From: Epiperipatus broadwayi
Lineage: Eukaryota > Onychophora > Udeonychophora > Euonychophora > Peripatidae
Length of the DNA stretch: 64,000 nt
Direction: 5' to 3'
Assembly (NCBI GenBank): GCA_028023455.1
Contig: JAQFVV010000258.1
Span: 1 to 64,000 of the forward strand
Under the pieces are notes generated by a model. The model made no database searches. It saw nothing but the letters and a program-made list of their open reading frames with translations, and was not told the DNA's origin. The position numbers were made by a program, and so were the translations under genes. How positions within the stretch are numbered: the stretch's first letter is position 1; the number at the start of each line of letters is the position of its first letter. This document shows positions 25,481-37,700 of this stretch, piece after piece.

Positions 25481-26585
25481 AGTTATATTTTTTATATATT
25501 CCTTGTAAAAGATATTTTAACTTGGTAACTTAAAGTAAAATTTGCTTGAGTCAAATATCTAAAAGAGAGATGATTTGCTATATATATTTTGCAAAGAAAT
25601 AATTTTCATATTCATTAAAAGAAGAATATATAATTTAAATGCAAGTATAATTTTGTTTGAATTAAAATTGAAAAAGCAAATCTTTTAAATTGGACTAAAA
25701 ACGCTGATAATTAATCAACAAGTACTTGTCAAAAATTGACTATATATATATATATTTTTTTTTAAAAAAAAAAGAGAACTTATAAACTGAAACTAATTAT
25801 ATCTATATTTAGTTTATACACACATATAGGTATGAAATTTGTGCATATTTATAAAGAAATTAATTATGAAAATATAATATTATTGCTGTTAAGTTAAAAT
25901 ATGGTGTAAATGTCAGTGTGCACACATATGCACACACGTATATGTAAATTTTAATCATTTTTTTGTTATTATTGAATATCAATAGTAATAGATTAATTAT
26001 ATAATATAAATCGCATGTCTGTGCACACATATATGTAAATCATTGTAACAATTTGAATTTTAAATGGTAAATATTGTCAATTAATGTGATAACTTGAATT
26101 TTGTAGTAATATTGTAAATCAATGTAATAACTTTAGTTGTATATATAATTGTATATTATTCAAAATCAGACCTTAAATATCATTTTTTTATTGTTATTAA
26201 TAAACTTATTTCATTGTTAAAAATGGTTTCCATCATCTCTTGGTCACATACAGTAATAGAGTTTATGTTCTCTGAGCTAGATTCGTGCATGGATAAATGG
26301 GGATGTGTATTTAGTGCTTTGGGGCATCCAGAGATGATCAATCATCATCCTGGTTGGTGCAAAAGAGAATACTCTTTAAAGCCCATGCACTATTATCTTT
26401 AATTTTTCTTTAGTCTTATTAAAAATTTAAGTTTAAAGTTGGCCAGTACATTAATGGTACTTAAGTGGCCAGAGCATTGATGATGATCAGCATGTTTTAA
26501 TGTCCCAGCATTACTGTTTTGATTTCAGATTATTGTTATTCTAATGGATAGGCACTAAGCTGGTGCATCCAAGTTATGTTTAAAT
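25481..26585. other. AT-rich DNA; short open frame of unknown meaning
   Basis: The sequence has several TA and CACACA runs. The block 26215-26405 is a little richer in G+C and has a 62-residue frame (MLKMVSIISWSHTVIEF and onward), with no recognised domain. Confidence 0.35.
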
Positions 26586-26589
26586 AATT

Positions 26590-26770
26590 TTCCAAGGCTG
26601 GCAAAGGCTCAGTTGTTAGCCTGGTCTACAGAAGATCTATTTCCAATCCAGTCACAAAGTTGACTGTTGATTTATATTTTTATGGTTCAAATCTAGTCAC
26701 AAGGTTGACTGTTGTTTTATATTTTTTATTGTTCAAATCCAGTCACAAGATTGCCTGTTGATGTATTGTA
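26590..26770 (+). repeat. Tandem ~45-bp repeat with B-box-like units, SINE-like
   Basis: Three units of about 45 bp contain CCAGTCACAA followed by GTTGACTGTTGA and a T/A-rich spacer, at about 26655, 26694 and 26737. The units include GGTTCAAAT, similar to a Pol III B box. AGGCTCAGTTGTTAGCC just upstream resembles an A box. A tRNA-derived SINE whose B-box part was tandemly expanded would explain this. Confidence 0.45.
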
Positions 26771-27050
26771 GTGATTTGTTTATTCCCATTAATGATGATG
26801 AATGGTACTTTACTTACACTGATACTTACTTTATAATGCTGGTTGATGGTTAATTATGATTTAGTTGCTATTCTGAGTTGCTGGCTGATCTCTCACAGAT
26901 TTTTGGATCTCATGCTCCCTTAAATATATTGATTTATAAATTCTTAAAATTATTGATTTTGTATTGACTTGGGAGTGATGATGATTTCCTATCACCCCAT
27001 ATTCACCCCATTCTTTTTCATTCCTATCACCCACCCCATCCCATTACAAT

Positions 27051-27076
27051 ATATATGTGTGTGTGTGTGTGTGTGT
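27051..27076. repeat. TG microsatellite
   Basis: A run of (TG)n directly abuts the terminal inverted repeat of the next element. Confidence 0.85.
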
Positions 27077-27314
27077 GCTTTACACACAGATAATGAAGCT
27101 GATAACAGTAAATAAAATAAATGATATTCTACAATTTCGTAAACTGAGCACTTTCAGGAGGATTCATACTCCCATTTTCATAGCTAGTAAATAAAATAAA
27201 TAATATTCTACATTTTAGTGAGCTGAGTGCTTTCAGGAAAATTCATACTCCCACTTTATAGCTACCAGTAGCTATGAATATTGGAGTATCAGCTTCATTA
27301 TCTGTGTGCAAAGC
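27077..27314. mobile_element. Small element with 28-bp terminal inverted repeats
   Basis: GCTTTACACACAGATAATGA with continuation AGCTGATA (27077-27104) is repeated inverted at 27287-27314 with a single mismatch. Inside are two direct copies of about 75-80 bp, each containing AAATAAAATAAAT, ATATTCTACA, GAGCTGAGTGCTTTCAGGA-like sequence and ATTCATACTCCCA. At 238 bp with no ORF, this has the shape of a MITE or foldback. I could not define a target duplication. Confidence 0.65.
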
Positions 27315-28364
27315 ATAGATATTGAAACAATAACTTTCCAAGCCCTTATCGTTTCATCATCAACCTAATGATACACTCATCTGTGCTAAGTTCGAACCTA
27401 TTTAATGTTAATATTTTTAAAATAGCTTGTAAAACACTCACTCATCTGTCTAAACAGTATTATTTATTCACATAAGAAAGAACACTACAATTAGATAGGA
27501 TTAGTAAAATTATAGCATACAAAGTTTACTTAAGATTTATAAAAATGCTTATTATATTATTAAAGTTAGAAGTAAATTATTAATTTTGTTGTTAATATTG
27601 TAAATTTGTATGTGGATATATAATCTGTGCTTTATATAGGGAAGGCATGATTTTAAAATATTTAAAAGTTATCTAAAAATATGTCAAATGTTTCTTTAAA
27701 AATCTGTTAACAGATTTTCTTGTTTTATATATATTTCAGGAAGAAAGTTCTTGAAAATATGTTTAAAAGTTATATAAAAATATATTTAAAAGTTATCTAA
27801 AAAAAAGAAACACGTTTAAAAGTTATTTAAAAATATGTTAAAGGGTTTTCGTAAAATATATTAAAAGATTGTTTTTAATTAAAAGGGTTTCTTAGTTTAT
27901 GTAAAATTTTAAAAAAGGCTATGGTCAAGAAAAAAGATTTTTGGTTGTAAACAAGAATGTCATTAATGGCCCCACCTGCATTTGATAAAAGTAAAATTAG
28001 TTAAAAATCTCACTAATTAAAATCACCTTACAAAAGATTATTTTTAAAATCTAAATTGAAAATGTTTACAACGAAAAATCTTAACTATAATAGCTTAGGG
28101 AATGGTTCTAACATTCCATGTGTTATCTCAGATTTCAAATCTGGATTATATAAATTTTATAATATTTAATTAAATTCTTGAGTTAATGAGTCCGGACGCG
28201 ATAGATTCCGATAATGTAAATGCTTGAGACCAAACCTATAAATACTTTGTATTTTTAAACCAGAAAGAGTCAGCCATTTTTAGACAGCAATTGCAACCAA
28301 TTTCCATATCTGTTTATTTTCTAATATGTCTAGCTAAAAACAGGCATTTCTTTGCTGTTACTCT
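27315..28364. other. AT-rich DNA with a degenerate short tandem repeat
   Basis: Around 27650-27880 the phrase TTAAAAGTTATCTAAAAATATG recurs in variants with spacing of a few tens of bases. Nothing else is supported. Confidence 0.45.
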
Positions 28365-28365
28365 G

Positions 28366-28434
28366 TGGGGAGAATGAGGTTTGTCTCATCGCAATGTTTT
28401 AACCATTATGCCACTAGTAGACTCAAGACTAACA
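28366..28434 (-). repeat. tRNA-like fragment, possibly SINE head
   Basis: The minus strand reads AGTGGCATAATGGTTAAAAC, close to a tRNA A box, then GAGACAAACCTCATTCTCC, loosely like a B box. The folds are not convincing enough for a tRNA gene. Confidence 0.3.
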
Positions 28435-28903
28435 GATCGAGAAAGAAGATGATGCCACTGGCCGCCCAGTCAAGCTCACCAAACTTACAGCCCAGCACTT
28501 GATGTCCAGATGAAGAATACCGGTACAGTTTTATTTTCAAAACTGCAGAGCTCTGTATAATTTTTATATAAGTTAGCTAACTCTCTTTAAAATAAATGAA
28601 TGTATCTTAATTCCTTGTAAATCCAAGTGTAACTATAATTTAAACCTGCTTAATATTTAAAATAATGTTTAAAATTGCTATCAAAATTAATGTTGCTAAA
28701 GCTAAAATGACCTGACTATTTATAATTCGCTTTCACTTAAAACTAAATTACTAGTATCTAATTTAAATTATATCACTGTGGTTGTATCTATATTTCTTTG
28801 CTTACTTTAGTTAAATGTTTACTATATTTCATATGCCAATATTTTGAAACAGCGATTACTTAATTTAATGCTTCAAAAATATATTATTTAAAAATCTTCA
28901 TGT

Positions 28904-29130
28904 AATTTGTTTTATAGTGTCACCTTTCTGCATGCTGCTTCAAAATCTTATTTTTATAAATAATAATGACTCGCCTTGCGCTCATTATTCTTATTAATGA
29001 TGATTTAAAATGTGATAATTTGTTTTATAGCATCACCTTTCTGCATGCTGCTTCGAAATCCTATTTTTATAAATAATAATGACTCGTCTTGCACTCGTTA
29101 TTATTCTTATTAATGATGATTTAAAATGTG
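28904..29130 (+). repeat. Tandem duplication of a 113-bp unit
   Basis: AATTTGTTTTATAG, CACCTTTCTGCATGCTGCTT, AAATAATAATGACTCG and TTAATGATGATTTAAAATGTG occur in the same order twice, starting at 28904 and 29017. The two units differ by a few substitutions and a 3-bp ATT insertion. Confidence 0.85.
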
Positions 29131-29499
29131 AAACGTGGTTCGTTTTAATCAACAATTTGAAAACCTAAACTTTATAGTTTTATTAAGAATTAGATTAGCC
29201 TTGATGATAGTTATAAGTATATTTGTCATTTAAGTTATTCCTAAGTCCATAGACATATACTTTCCCTCTTTAAATTATTAATTATCTATAAAGTAACCAA
29301 ATAGATTGAGTGTGTTGAAGTAAAGATGTTATTAGTATCCCCGTCAGTAGCGTAGACATTTATTACCAGGCTACACATGAGTTGGTTCCAATTGATAGAG
29401 CCAATATTCTATTGTCTTGTATTTCATAGTATGAAATATAATATCCTTTGCTTGGTGAATGTGATCCATTATTTTATTAAATTTCTTCTCATTTTGCTG
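29131..29499. other. No feature seen
   Basis: AT-rich sequence without recognisable content. Confidence 0.45.
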
Positions 29500-29862
29500 C
29501 TACATATATTAAGTTGGAGCTATGGTGAAGCCAGCACATCTTCTCTTATAGGGTAGAGCAATAGCGAAGCCTGAGCCAATGTCAGGTTAGCACATAAGTC
29601 CCCCACCATTTCCAAACACAAATGTTCCTTTTTTGCAGCATGGTGATCGGTTGCAGGATACTGACATTGGTCACAAGAACCCTGGAGTTATTCATCCATC
29701 AGCAGAGCGATTTTTCCTATTGTCATTTATCTGTGCCATAGTGCATTGGTAAAATCTTATGCAGCCAACTCTCACACCTTAACATGGCACTTTCAGCATT
29801 GATCTGGAAATTTCTCTTGAAAGCCAGGTTCAATCTAATGTTACTTGAGCTGGTATTCACTC
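29500..29862 (-). repeat. Unclassified interspersed repeat, copy B
   Basis: The reverse complement aligns along its length with 2885-3206. Relative to copy A it keeps extra sequence in the middle and extends further at its 5' side (CCAGCTCAAGTAACATTAGA on the minus strand). The best conserved part is the 3' third: GACTTATGTGCTAACCTG, TTGGCTCAGGCTTCGCTA and ATAAGAGAAGATGTGCTGGC. No ORF and no tRNA boxes. Confidence 0.7.
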
Positions 29863-32519
29863 ATCATTAAATAATATTGTATTTACAATAATTAATGAAT
29901 TATAAGATTGATCAAGACTTAATATAATTACTTATCTAACAGCCACAAATTTAATAGGATTTGGCATAATGAGATTTATAGGCATAACATAGTGACTATT
30001 TATGTATCAGTTGTAAATCATTTTATAAGATGGGCATATGTTAAACTCATCTATGACAAAATTCAATGATTGCTTGTATATTGTCATTTTTAAATTCAAT
30101 GTAAGAAGAGAATGTGTTATCTCTTATCTACCCAAAGCCTGTGTACATTCTACGCTGAAATTCTGTAGTAATATTGTCAATTTTATTTTACTTGTAAATA
30201 AATTGTAACTAATTTAGTGTATTTAATTCCCTGTCTCATTATTCATCCAATTCAGTTCAATTCTAATTATTGACCCTATTCGTTCATAAAACTATGCATT
30301 AATAGTCTAGTGATACATTTAGTCGATTTAAGAATCTTTGTTTGTTTATCAGAGGCTTATTGCATCTCCCTGACCTATGTCAGCTGTGAATGAAATTGTA
30401 TACATGTAGCTTCAAGTGTGGTCATTCGTAGGGTCTTGAATCTTGGAGTTCTGGCAGATGAGTTGAAGCATGTTTGGATTCGGGTTGTTACACTCCTGGT
30501 CTGGTTGCCTTTGGTCTCTTTGCTTGGATTCTAGATTCTGCTATGCGAATGTACAAGCTTGACTGTTACAATATATATATATATATATGGATTATTAATT
30601 ATTTTATGGCGGCATAAAAAAATTTCATTTATTATGTCTACTTCTACCAGGGGGAAAGAAACCAATTTCTTGGATCCAGGAAAGTAAAACAATTGACATA
30701 TTACAAATAAATGTTTAACAAATATTGTTAAGTATTTTAATAAATTACCTACATTATAAAATGGCAATATAAAATATTTCTAAAAGTAATATTATATTTA
30801 AACTGATTTTCAATGAATTTTTCCTGAATTATTTTAGGAAAGCCTGTGTACTCTCTCCTTCTTTTATCGTTGATATGGAAACCAGTATAATTTTTAAATG
30901 TGATATTTGACAAGACACCTGCTGAATACTAATCTTATTATGGCTAATTAATAAAAATGTTTTAAAGGATTAAGTTTTGAATGTCTCAATTAAGTATGAA
31001 GAAATATTTTTTGGCAATTTAATATTATTTAATCCATAGAATCCTGCTCATTGAATGGCCATAGTTTGCTAGCATCAATTATTTTGAATCTTATTTAAAG
31101 ATAACTGTGAAGCACTTTTATATTTCAATTGTTATATTTGTGTGGTGGATATCTTTGCTGTCCACATAACTTTAATTGCCTAATAAACTGTTTCTGTTTA
31201 ATGATTAAATGGTAGAACACAAGAAGCAGAAAAACTTTATCTTTATTTTATTTATTTTGAATGGTAAAAGAGTTATTGTTTTATTTATGTTTATAATTTT
31301 GCATACAATGTTTTTATTTCATGTGCAAATGCAATAAAAAATAAAAAAAACCTAAAAAATTATCCGTATCAATATTTTGACATAATATTGGTTATTAAAA
31401 GACACTAATTTTAAACTAAAATTAATCTAATTAAAAATGTTCACAAAATAACGGTAATCTAATCAATATAAAATAGTTAAATAAAACAAATTTAGAGAGA
31501 TAAAATTACTATTATTATTTTGGCAAATTGTATAAATAATTTTTTAAAAAAAGTGCGAGCTATTAACATTATCTGGTGAAAATAATTCCAGAATAAAAAG
31601 TAATATGACCAAACGTTTGAAAACTAGAAATCTTTTGTGCATTTTTTTTTTAATTTTGGAAACACTGAATATTTTATTACTTAGGGATGAAAAATAAAGT
31701 TTTACAAATGTGTATTAAGTACTATAAATTTTTAATGTTTTTTTTTTTTTTTTTTTGAGGTTATCTGCTCTTGGATTAAATAAGTTGTACAATATATGTG
31801 ACTCACTGTTTTATAATGACTTATAAAAAATATTAAATTAAGTAAATAACAGTGAATCATATTATTAAAAGTTGTATTTTGTTTGATTGATTACAATATT
31901 ATTTATTACTTTTAGAAACAAAAAGAAAAACTATATGTATTAATACTATTGATATTATATGAGAAATAAATATATATAAGTTCTTTTGAAATATTTTAAA
32001 TCTAACTAATATTTTAATTGATTTTCATACTACTAAACCTACTGTAACGGGATCCGATACTAACGTGATAACTTGAGTTTATCTTTCACACCACATTTTT
32101 ATAATTTTCATCAGTTGATGAATTGTGAAGAACCTTCATCACTTGTATCTCTATAAAGATTGTATTTCAATTTAAATAAAGATCTCATTCCTTTGGATGA
32201 AAATTTGTTTCATTCTTTTGCTTCATTTTATTCTTATGCATTTAGTGATGATTTCTTTATAAATTGAAATCAATTCTTACGAATTTAAAAATAAATTTTG
32301 TATTTGTATTCTGTTAAATTTTAACAAGCAAATTTGTTTTGTTTATTTAATATCTGGAAATGCAAAATTCTTCTTCTGCATGTATCTCTCTCTGTGTGTA
32401 TATATATGTAAAATCATTGAAAGCAATCAACGATCTCATATAGACACTAAAGATTGCAACATGACTACAGAGAATAAAATTGTTGATACAAAGGAATTTA
32501 AATAAACCTTGTTAAACAG
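29863..32519. other. AT-rich DNA, one less AT-rich patch
   Basis: 30410-30545 is clearly less AT-rich (for example CTGGTCTGGTTGCCTTTGG) but has no frame or motif I recognise. A (TA)n microsatellite lies at about 30570-30588 and a T17 run at 31740-31756. The rest is featureless. Confidence 0.45.
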
Positions 32520-32757
32520 ATAAGTACAACCTGTTTTGAGGTCTGTCCAGATTTGCTATCTTAATATAAACTGAACACTGATTATATATGTGTGGGAGAT
32601 GATAATCTGGACCAACCAATGAGTGCTGGTTCAGCATGAAATATGTATATTGGTGATTATTTATCTTTTCTACACATGTGTGGTCATGTGTATTAGGTAT
32701 GAGATAGAGTGAATAGTTGAAGGATGCTTGAAAATCTGTGTCCAAATCCCCTATATT
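32520..32757 (+). repeat. Solitary arm of the foldback family
   Basis: This matches the right arm of the foldback element at 38735-39300 in the same orientation: GATGATAATCTGGACCAAC, GCTGGTT, GCATGAAATA, GTATATTGGTGATTATTTAT, and an end with CTGTG and ACCCTATAT-like sequence. Only one arm is present. It shows that the arm sequence is itself dispersed in the genome. Confidence 0.7.
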
Positions 32758-33043
32758 TATTAATTAAGCTCCAGGTATATAAAGAATGCCTGTATTTCAA
32801 ATATTACACATTCAAGCTGCAATTATAACTTTTAAAGTGCACTCCAACAATATATTACTTAAATAATAAAGCTAATAATGCTCAAGGCTAGATAGTTTTC
32901 TCAACATAAAGTTATTGAAAGCAATCAACACTTAGACAATATCAATAACAATCATCATATTGTAATAATATTTTAATGTCTAAATTAATAGTCACAACCA
33001 TAAATTCTAAAAATCTTTATTGAGTTATTAATAAAGCAATATT
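32758..33043. other. No feature seen
   Basis: AT-rich sequence with no supported content. Confidence 0.4.
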
Positions 33044-33160
<117 letters not shown>

Positions 33161-33239
33161 TGCAAACAAAATGACTGAAAGTAATATTAAGATTATTGAT
33201 TCTTCAACCTAGTGAAATATATTATTAATGCATATGATG

Positions 33240-35150
33240 TGGCATAGTATAGCAACTCCTTTATTAAAGTCAGGAATCTCTCAGCCAATATGCCCAACAA
33301 AAACTTGTTAGTCACCTTACATCATTTTGTCTACTCCATGGCTTTTGTATTTATATTTTACCTTATCTTTTTTCAACCCCAGCATAAAGACTAAGAACTC
33401 CCTTTCTGTATAATCACATGATCTATATTTATTTTCCCACAACTTCATTATTTTTACCCTTTCTGCTTGTATGCATTTATATTTCATTAGCAAAGGTCTA
33501 ATATTTTCCATACCTTTCTTACATAATCTGCAGACTAAAACCCTCATATTTTTCCATTTATGTGTACCTTCCTTTGTTGCTAATGATCCTGTTCAAGCCT
33601 TAAACAATAAACGACATTCCCTGCTATTATCATAAATTAGTTCCCATCCATCACTCTGTTCTACTTCTACATATATTTAACATCTTTTTACTTTCACATT
33701 AGTTCTCCATTTCCTTATTTTTTATTAATGTACCTATTCTTCTATCCTAGTATTTGCCACTATAACACTCAACAATCATCCATCGCACCTTTTGTATAAA
33801 TAAAGTGACATAAATTCTTTATCCAAATCTTCTACATAGCATACTAGCTTTCTCATCCATCTTGTTGCCTGTCATTTACTTGTATCTTGATTAAATACTA
33901 TTTTGGCTATTCTCTTACTATCAATAATTTTCATTCTGTTTTTTGCACCTCTCATATAAAAATTTGACCATCCCATTTCTCCTGAAATTTCCTCCTTTGC
34001 ATTCCACACATCTGCAACTAATGCATATCTTCTTACTTCTCTTTGTACTTTTTCTGAACAATCTAACACCCCTTTACTAACACATAACACATTGTTACCA
34101 TAAGTTAACCCCATTACTGCCACTCCCTCCATACATTTCTTGCTAAATCATATTATATAAAAATACTGTTAGTGTCTTTATCAGTCCCTTTCTTTTATTA
34201 ATTTAACTTTTTTTTTCTCACATTCATTCAAGCAATTCCTTCCTCTGATTACTTAAAACAATTTCCAAAGAGTTGTACCTATTCACCCCATTTAACTTTA
34301 TATCACCCAAAAAAAAATCTTTAACTTCTCTTTCCCCAGTATTAATCATCTTGATTTTTCTTCAATAAATTTTACCACTATCTCTTTACCCACCTCTGTG
34401 CAAGTCTTCAGCACAGTGTCCATATCTTCCCTATTTTGTGTGCATAAAAAAATATCATTAGCAAATACCTCTACCCTCTTTCTAGTCTTTCTATTGTTCT
34501 CTCCATTTATCCCAAATATAATGAAAACAAAATAGGTAACATAGGGCATCCTTGCCTTAATCCTACTCCACTTTTAACTCTGATTCTATATTTCCTAATT
34601 GATATGTATAGTAATTATTTTCATAAATCTATTAATAAGATCCACTAAAGACCCATTCATTCCCAAATTTTCTAAACTTACATATAATCTATTTCTATTT
34701 ACTCTATCACATGCTTTCTCTATATCGATAAAGACTATATATAACTGTCTATCTGTATTCCTACTCATATCTATAAGATGTGTGACCATATGCCTCTCCA
34801 ATTTAAAACCACCTTACATTGACTCCCACTATATTATTTTCTTCCGTCCATATTGCCACTCTTCCAACCACGATATATAAAAAAACTTTATACAACACTG
34901 ACACTACCACTAACGGACTACAATTATTTATCTTTCTATGGTCCTTACTCTTTCCTTTAAATAATATCCTCACTCTTGTATTATTCTGGTTATCTGGAAA
35001 TTCTCTCTTCTGAGTCATCTTATTAAAACATGATAATAGATTTAACTTTGCCCTCTTTCTCAGCCATCTAAATCTTTTGCCTTTCCATTTCCAATAGTGG
35101 TTCAGTGACTCCCCCATGTGTTCTATTTTCCCAAATAGAGAATTTTGCAA
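33240..35150 (-). pseudogene. Decayed LINE ORF2 (reverse transcriptase and C-terminal Cys motif)
   Basis: Minus-strand coding relic of a non-LTR retrotransposon, broken into several frames. In order from the 5' side it shows a linker before the polymerase with KKRAKLN and FNKMTQKREFP (34803-35150), then polymerase blocks GRVAIWTEENNIVG and VFIDIEKACDRVNR (34595-34801). Next come the catalytic block EVFANDIFLC (34346-34549), a downstream helical part (33872-34132) and a Cys motif VCRLCKKGMEN (33317-33547). In the family the catalytic block reads FADD. Here the first Asp is Asn, so this copy is inactive. Domain order fits the CR1/Jockey/I-like LINEs that carry a C-terminal Cys motif, but I cannot fix the clade. 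No endonuclease is seen upstream, where the pogo-like element begins. Confidence 0.75.
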
Positions 35151-35289
35151 ATTACTGTATTTACCAGTATGTAGGATGCAGTAGCATATTTATACATAGA
35201 AAAAAATAATTTTCTACATTTTTTTCATGAATTAATGTAATAGTTTACTGTACTAATTTTATAATTATTTATGCCTATAAAAAATGTAA

Positions 35290-35690
35290 CTAGGCAACAC
35301 TGTAGTTAAGGACCTTTAAATCCTCATCTCCAACCCTGAAATTCATCTTCAGAGCTATATTTGTTTTAGTCTGCATATGTAGGTTACTTCTCTTCATGAA
35401 TCTAGAATACCATGATATTGATCCTGTAAAATTAGCAATGCCTCCATTAGTAGCTATCAGTCTTGATTGTTGAATAATAATTTTTGTGGAAATTGAAAAT
35501 TCTGAGCTTCTTTGGTCTAATATCCAAGTTTTTAATTCTTCTTCTAGTTCCAACCAGTTTGCAATTCCATATCGCAGATTGGGTTTACTAGACATAGATT
35601 TTTGTAAGTCTGTTTCTTGTCTTCTCCAAGATCTGATCATGTTTTCAGTTGGTAGTGACCTGAAATTCCTCTCAGCTGCCCTTTAGTAAT
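35290..35690 (-). pseudogene. Pogo/Tigger transposase N-terminal CENP-B-type DNA-binding domain
   Basis: The minus-strand frame starts with RAAERNFRSL (before the first Met) and continues IRSWRRQETDLQ, LELEEELKTWILDQR, FSISTKIIIQQSRL, SWYSRFMKRSNLHM and QTKTNIAL. This is the tandem helix-turn-helix arrangement of CENP-B/pogo/Jerky proteins, which binds the element's terminal repeats. Conserved positions are the Trp in the R-x-W-R block, the E-L-E-x-E-L block, and the W-x-x-R-F-M-K-R-x-x-L recognition helix region. The 116-residue frame ends where the catalytic domain should start, only about 130 bp from the transposon's left end, so the DDE part has been lost. Confidence 0.75.
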
Positions 35691-35939
35691 TGTAATCACT
35701 TGTAGCATGAATGCAATAGCATAGAAAAATCTGGTGTTTTTAAACCATGTTTTCCCAAAAAATCTCAACATAAAATATCACAGAATACCAATAATGTTCT
35801 GGACAAATCTGTTGAAATGTGTTTGTGCATGTGCACATCAGATAAATCGTAATCTTGAGATGGGCCTCTTTCAGTAATGAAACATAAACTATATTGTGTA
35901 ACTTATTATCTTTATAAAACAGAAAAAAAATTATGGAAA

Positions 35940-36640
35940 TGATTTATTCAAAACCACTGTTTCACCAAAGAACAAAAGGCAATTATTTTATAATAAAAAA
36001 ATTTATATTTATTTTTTAAGTGCAAATTCAATCGCTTCCAAAATATAGTCTATTTATTCAATGGACAAGTCCAGAAATGCAAAGTGATATGTTTTAATGC
36101 CTCTATCAATTTTTCTTCACCACTTCTAAGTTCACACAGAAAAAACAAAGACATTTTTCTCATTCGATAGATTAAAAAAAAAAAGTCACACAGAGCAAGA
36201 TCGAGTGAATGTGGCTGATGGAAAAGCTGGGTCATGTTGAATTTAATTAAAAACTGTTCACACTCAAGATTTATGATCTAAGTGCATTGTCAAAATGAAA
36301 TATGCACTCCTCACTTTGCCTGATCACTATGAATGAAATCTAAGTAAACAATTGCCATTTGCATCCAAATAAAAAAATCCGACATCGTCCTGAAATTTGA
36401 TTTCAAAAGCCACACTTTTTCGAAACATTCTAAATTTAACACTTCTATTAAATCACATGTAAACTTGGTTTCTCCAGAGTAATTTGCTTGTAAACTCTTT
36501 CAGCATTACAACCAATTTCCCTGCCATTTTCCCTAAAAGAAAATAGAATTCCACATTGTCCCAACTTTTCAGCCATTACAAAAACTGATAGAGATGTGAA
36601 ATGCACTTTACAAAAAAATTTGTTACTTGTGACCATGATT
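35940..36640 (-). pseudogene. Mariner transposase remnant
   Basis: On the minus strand MAEKLGQCGILF then NGREIGCNAERVY (36500-36580) resembles the N-terminal helix of mariner transposases. QDDVGFFYLDANG (about 36370-36420) resembles the F-F-D-x-x-G block. HFDNA, just before FNMTQLFHQPHSLDLA and LCDFFF (36165-36320), corresponds to the D-N-A and H-P-P-Y-S-P-D-L-A-P-C-D-F-F blocks. ALKHITL and a C-terminal tail follow to about 35940. Most of the protein between the N-terminus and the second catalytic region is missing, and frames are broken. No mariner terminal repeats could be recognised. Confidence 0.6.
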
Positions 36641-36871
36641 TCATATGATGATATCATTCAGCAAATTGATGCAAAAGGGTCCTGCAAGAGATGTTTAGAA
36701 GCAGAAGCATTTACTACAATAGACGTGGCAACCACAGAATGATTCTGGTACTTTAACATAAACCAGAAGTTTTAAACTGAATGAAATTTTAACTCATAAT
36801 TTTGAATACTGGCATATTTTAGGCATATTTTGAGGGGGAAAAGTGTGTTCTATACCCCAGCAAATATAGTA

Positions 36872-37690
36872 ATTAATTTATCAGATTTTCAAATCTCAAT
36901 GAAAGAATTAAAACATTAATATTAAGCAATCATCTGAATTTTATGTCCAAACAATATTTAATATTCATAATGAGTTTCAATAATAAAATGAAAGCACCAT
37001 CAAGATGATTTGATATATTATTCTTTTATAATTACATAGGGTAAGTGCAAATATAAATAGGCAAACAATATTACTTTTTTGTTGTGAATCCTGCTTCTTC
37101 ATTTTCTATCCATTTATGCCACTGCCTCTTTCATATTCAAAATGTTTATAATAGAACTACACCATGTGACTATTCACAGAATTAAGATGGAATTCTAGCT
37201 ATGCTTTCACAAATATGCATCACAATACTATGTACTGACAAATATATAAAAATATATTTAATTTCCAGTCTTGAACAATTTCCTAAAATTGCTTTTTATA
37301 TTGTTCAATTAATAGACTCAAGTGCTTTTAATACCATTGAAGTAAAAATATAGAAATCATACTATGCTGTTATTTTCACCAAAATGGATTATTTATTTAT
37401 TTTAGTTTAGTTTACTCTCTTAAATTTTCAAGACTATATTGACATAATAATATTGAAATTTTTATTCAAAGTGATCATATTATTCTAAAATTCTCTTTAT
37501 TTAACCAAAGTTCTCTAATAGCATTGTAACCTGTTCAAACCCTTTACATTATATTACTTAGATATGCTTATATATATATATATACAAGCGTTAGCAAGTT
37601 TTTTAACTTGCATTTTTGTTTATCATATATATATATATAAGCAGTGTTTCCATTCTAATATATCCAAATTCATATACATATAAAACAAAT
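36872..37690. other. AT-rich DNA with TA microsatellites
   Basis: TA runs lie at about 37567-37584 and 37625-37642 around a small hairpin (GCAAGTT / AACTTGC). No genes. Confidence 0.5.
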
Positions 37691-37700
37691 TACATCTTTT

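Larger units (their letters stand above)
35155..36869 (-). mobile_element. Pogo/Tigger-like DNA transposon, rearranged
   Basis: The left end CTGTATTTACCAGTATGTAG and the right end (read inverted) CTATATTTGCTGGGGTATAG are the same terminal repeat diverged mainly by transitions. Both are flanked by TA (35153-35154 and 36870-36871), the target duplication of Tc1/mariner/pogo elements. Inside is a pogo-type DNA-binding domain on the minus strand (35290-35690) but no pogo DDE domain. A mariner remnant sits at 35940-36640. The layout suggests an internally deleted pogo-like element that later received a mariner copy. Confidence 0.65.

Noticed and set aside
30410-30545. Possible promoter or exon because of higher G+C
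   Set aside because: No frame or motif beyond composition.
37565-37645. Small RNA hairpin between TA runs
   Set aside because: The stem is very short and TA runs pair by chance; no further support.
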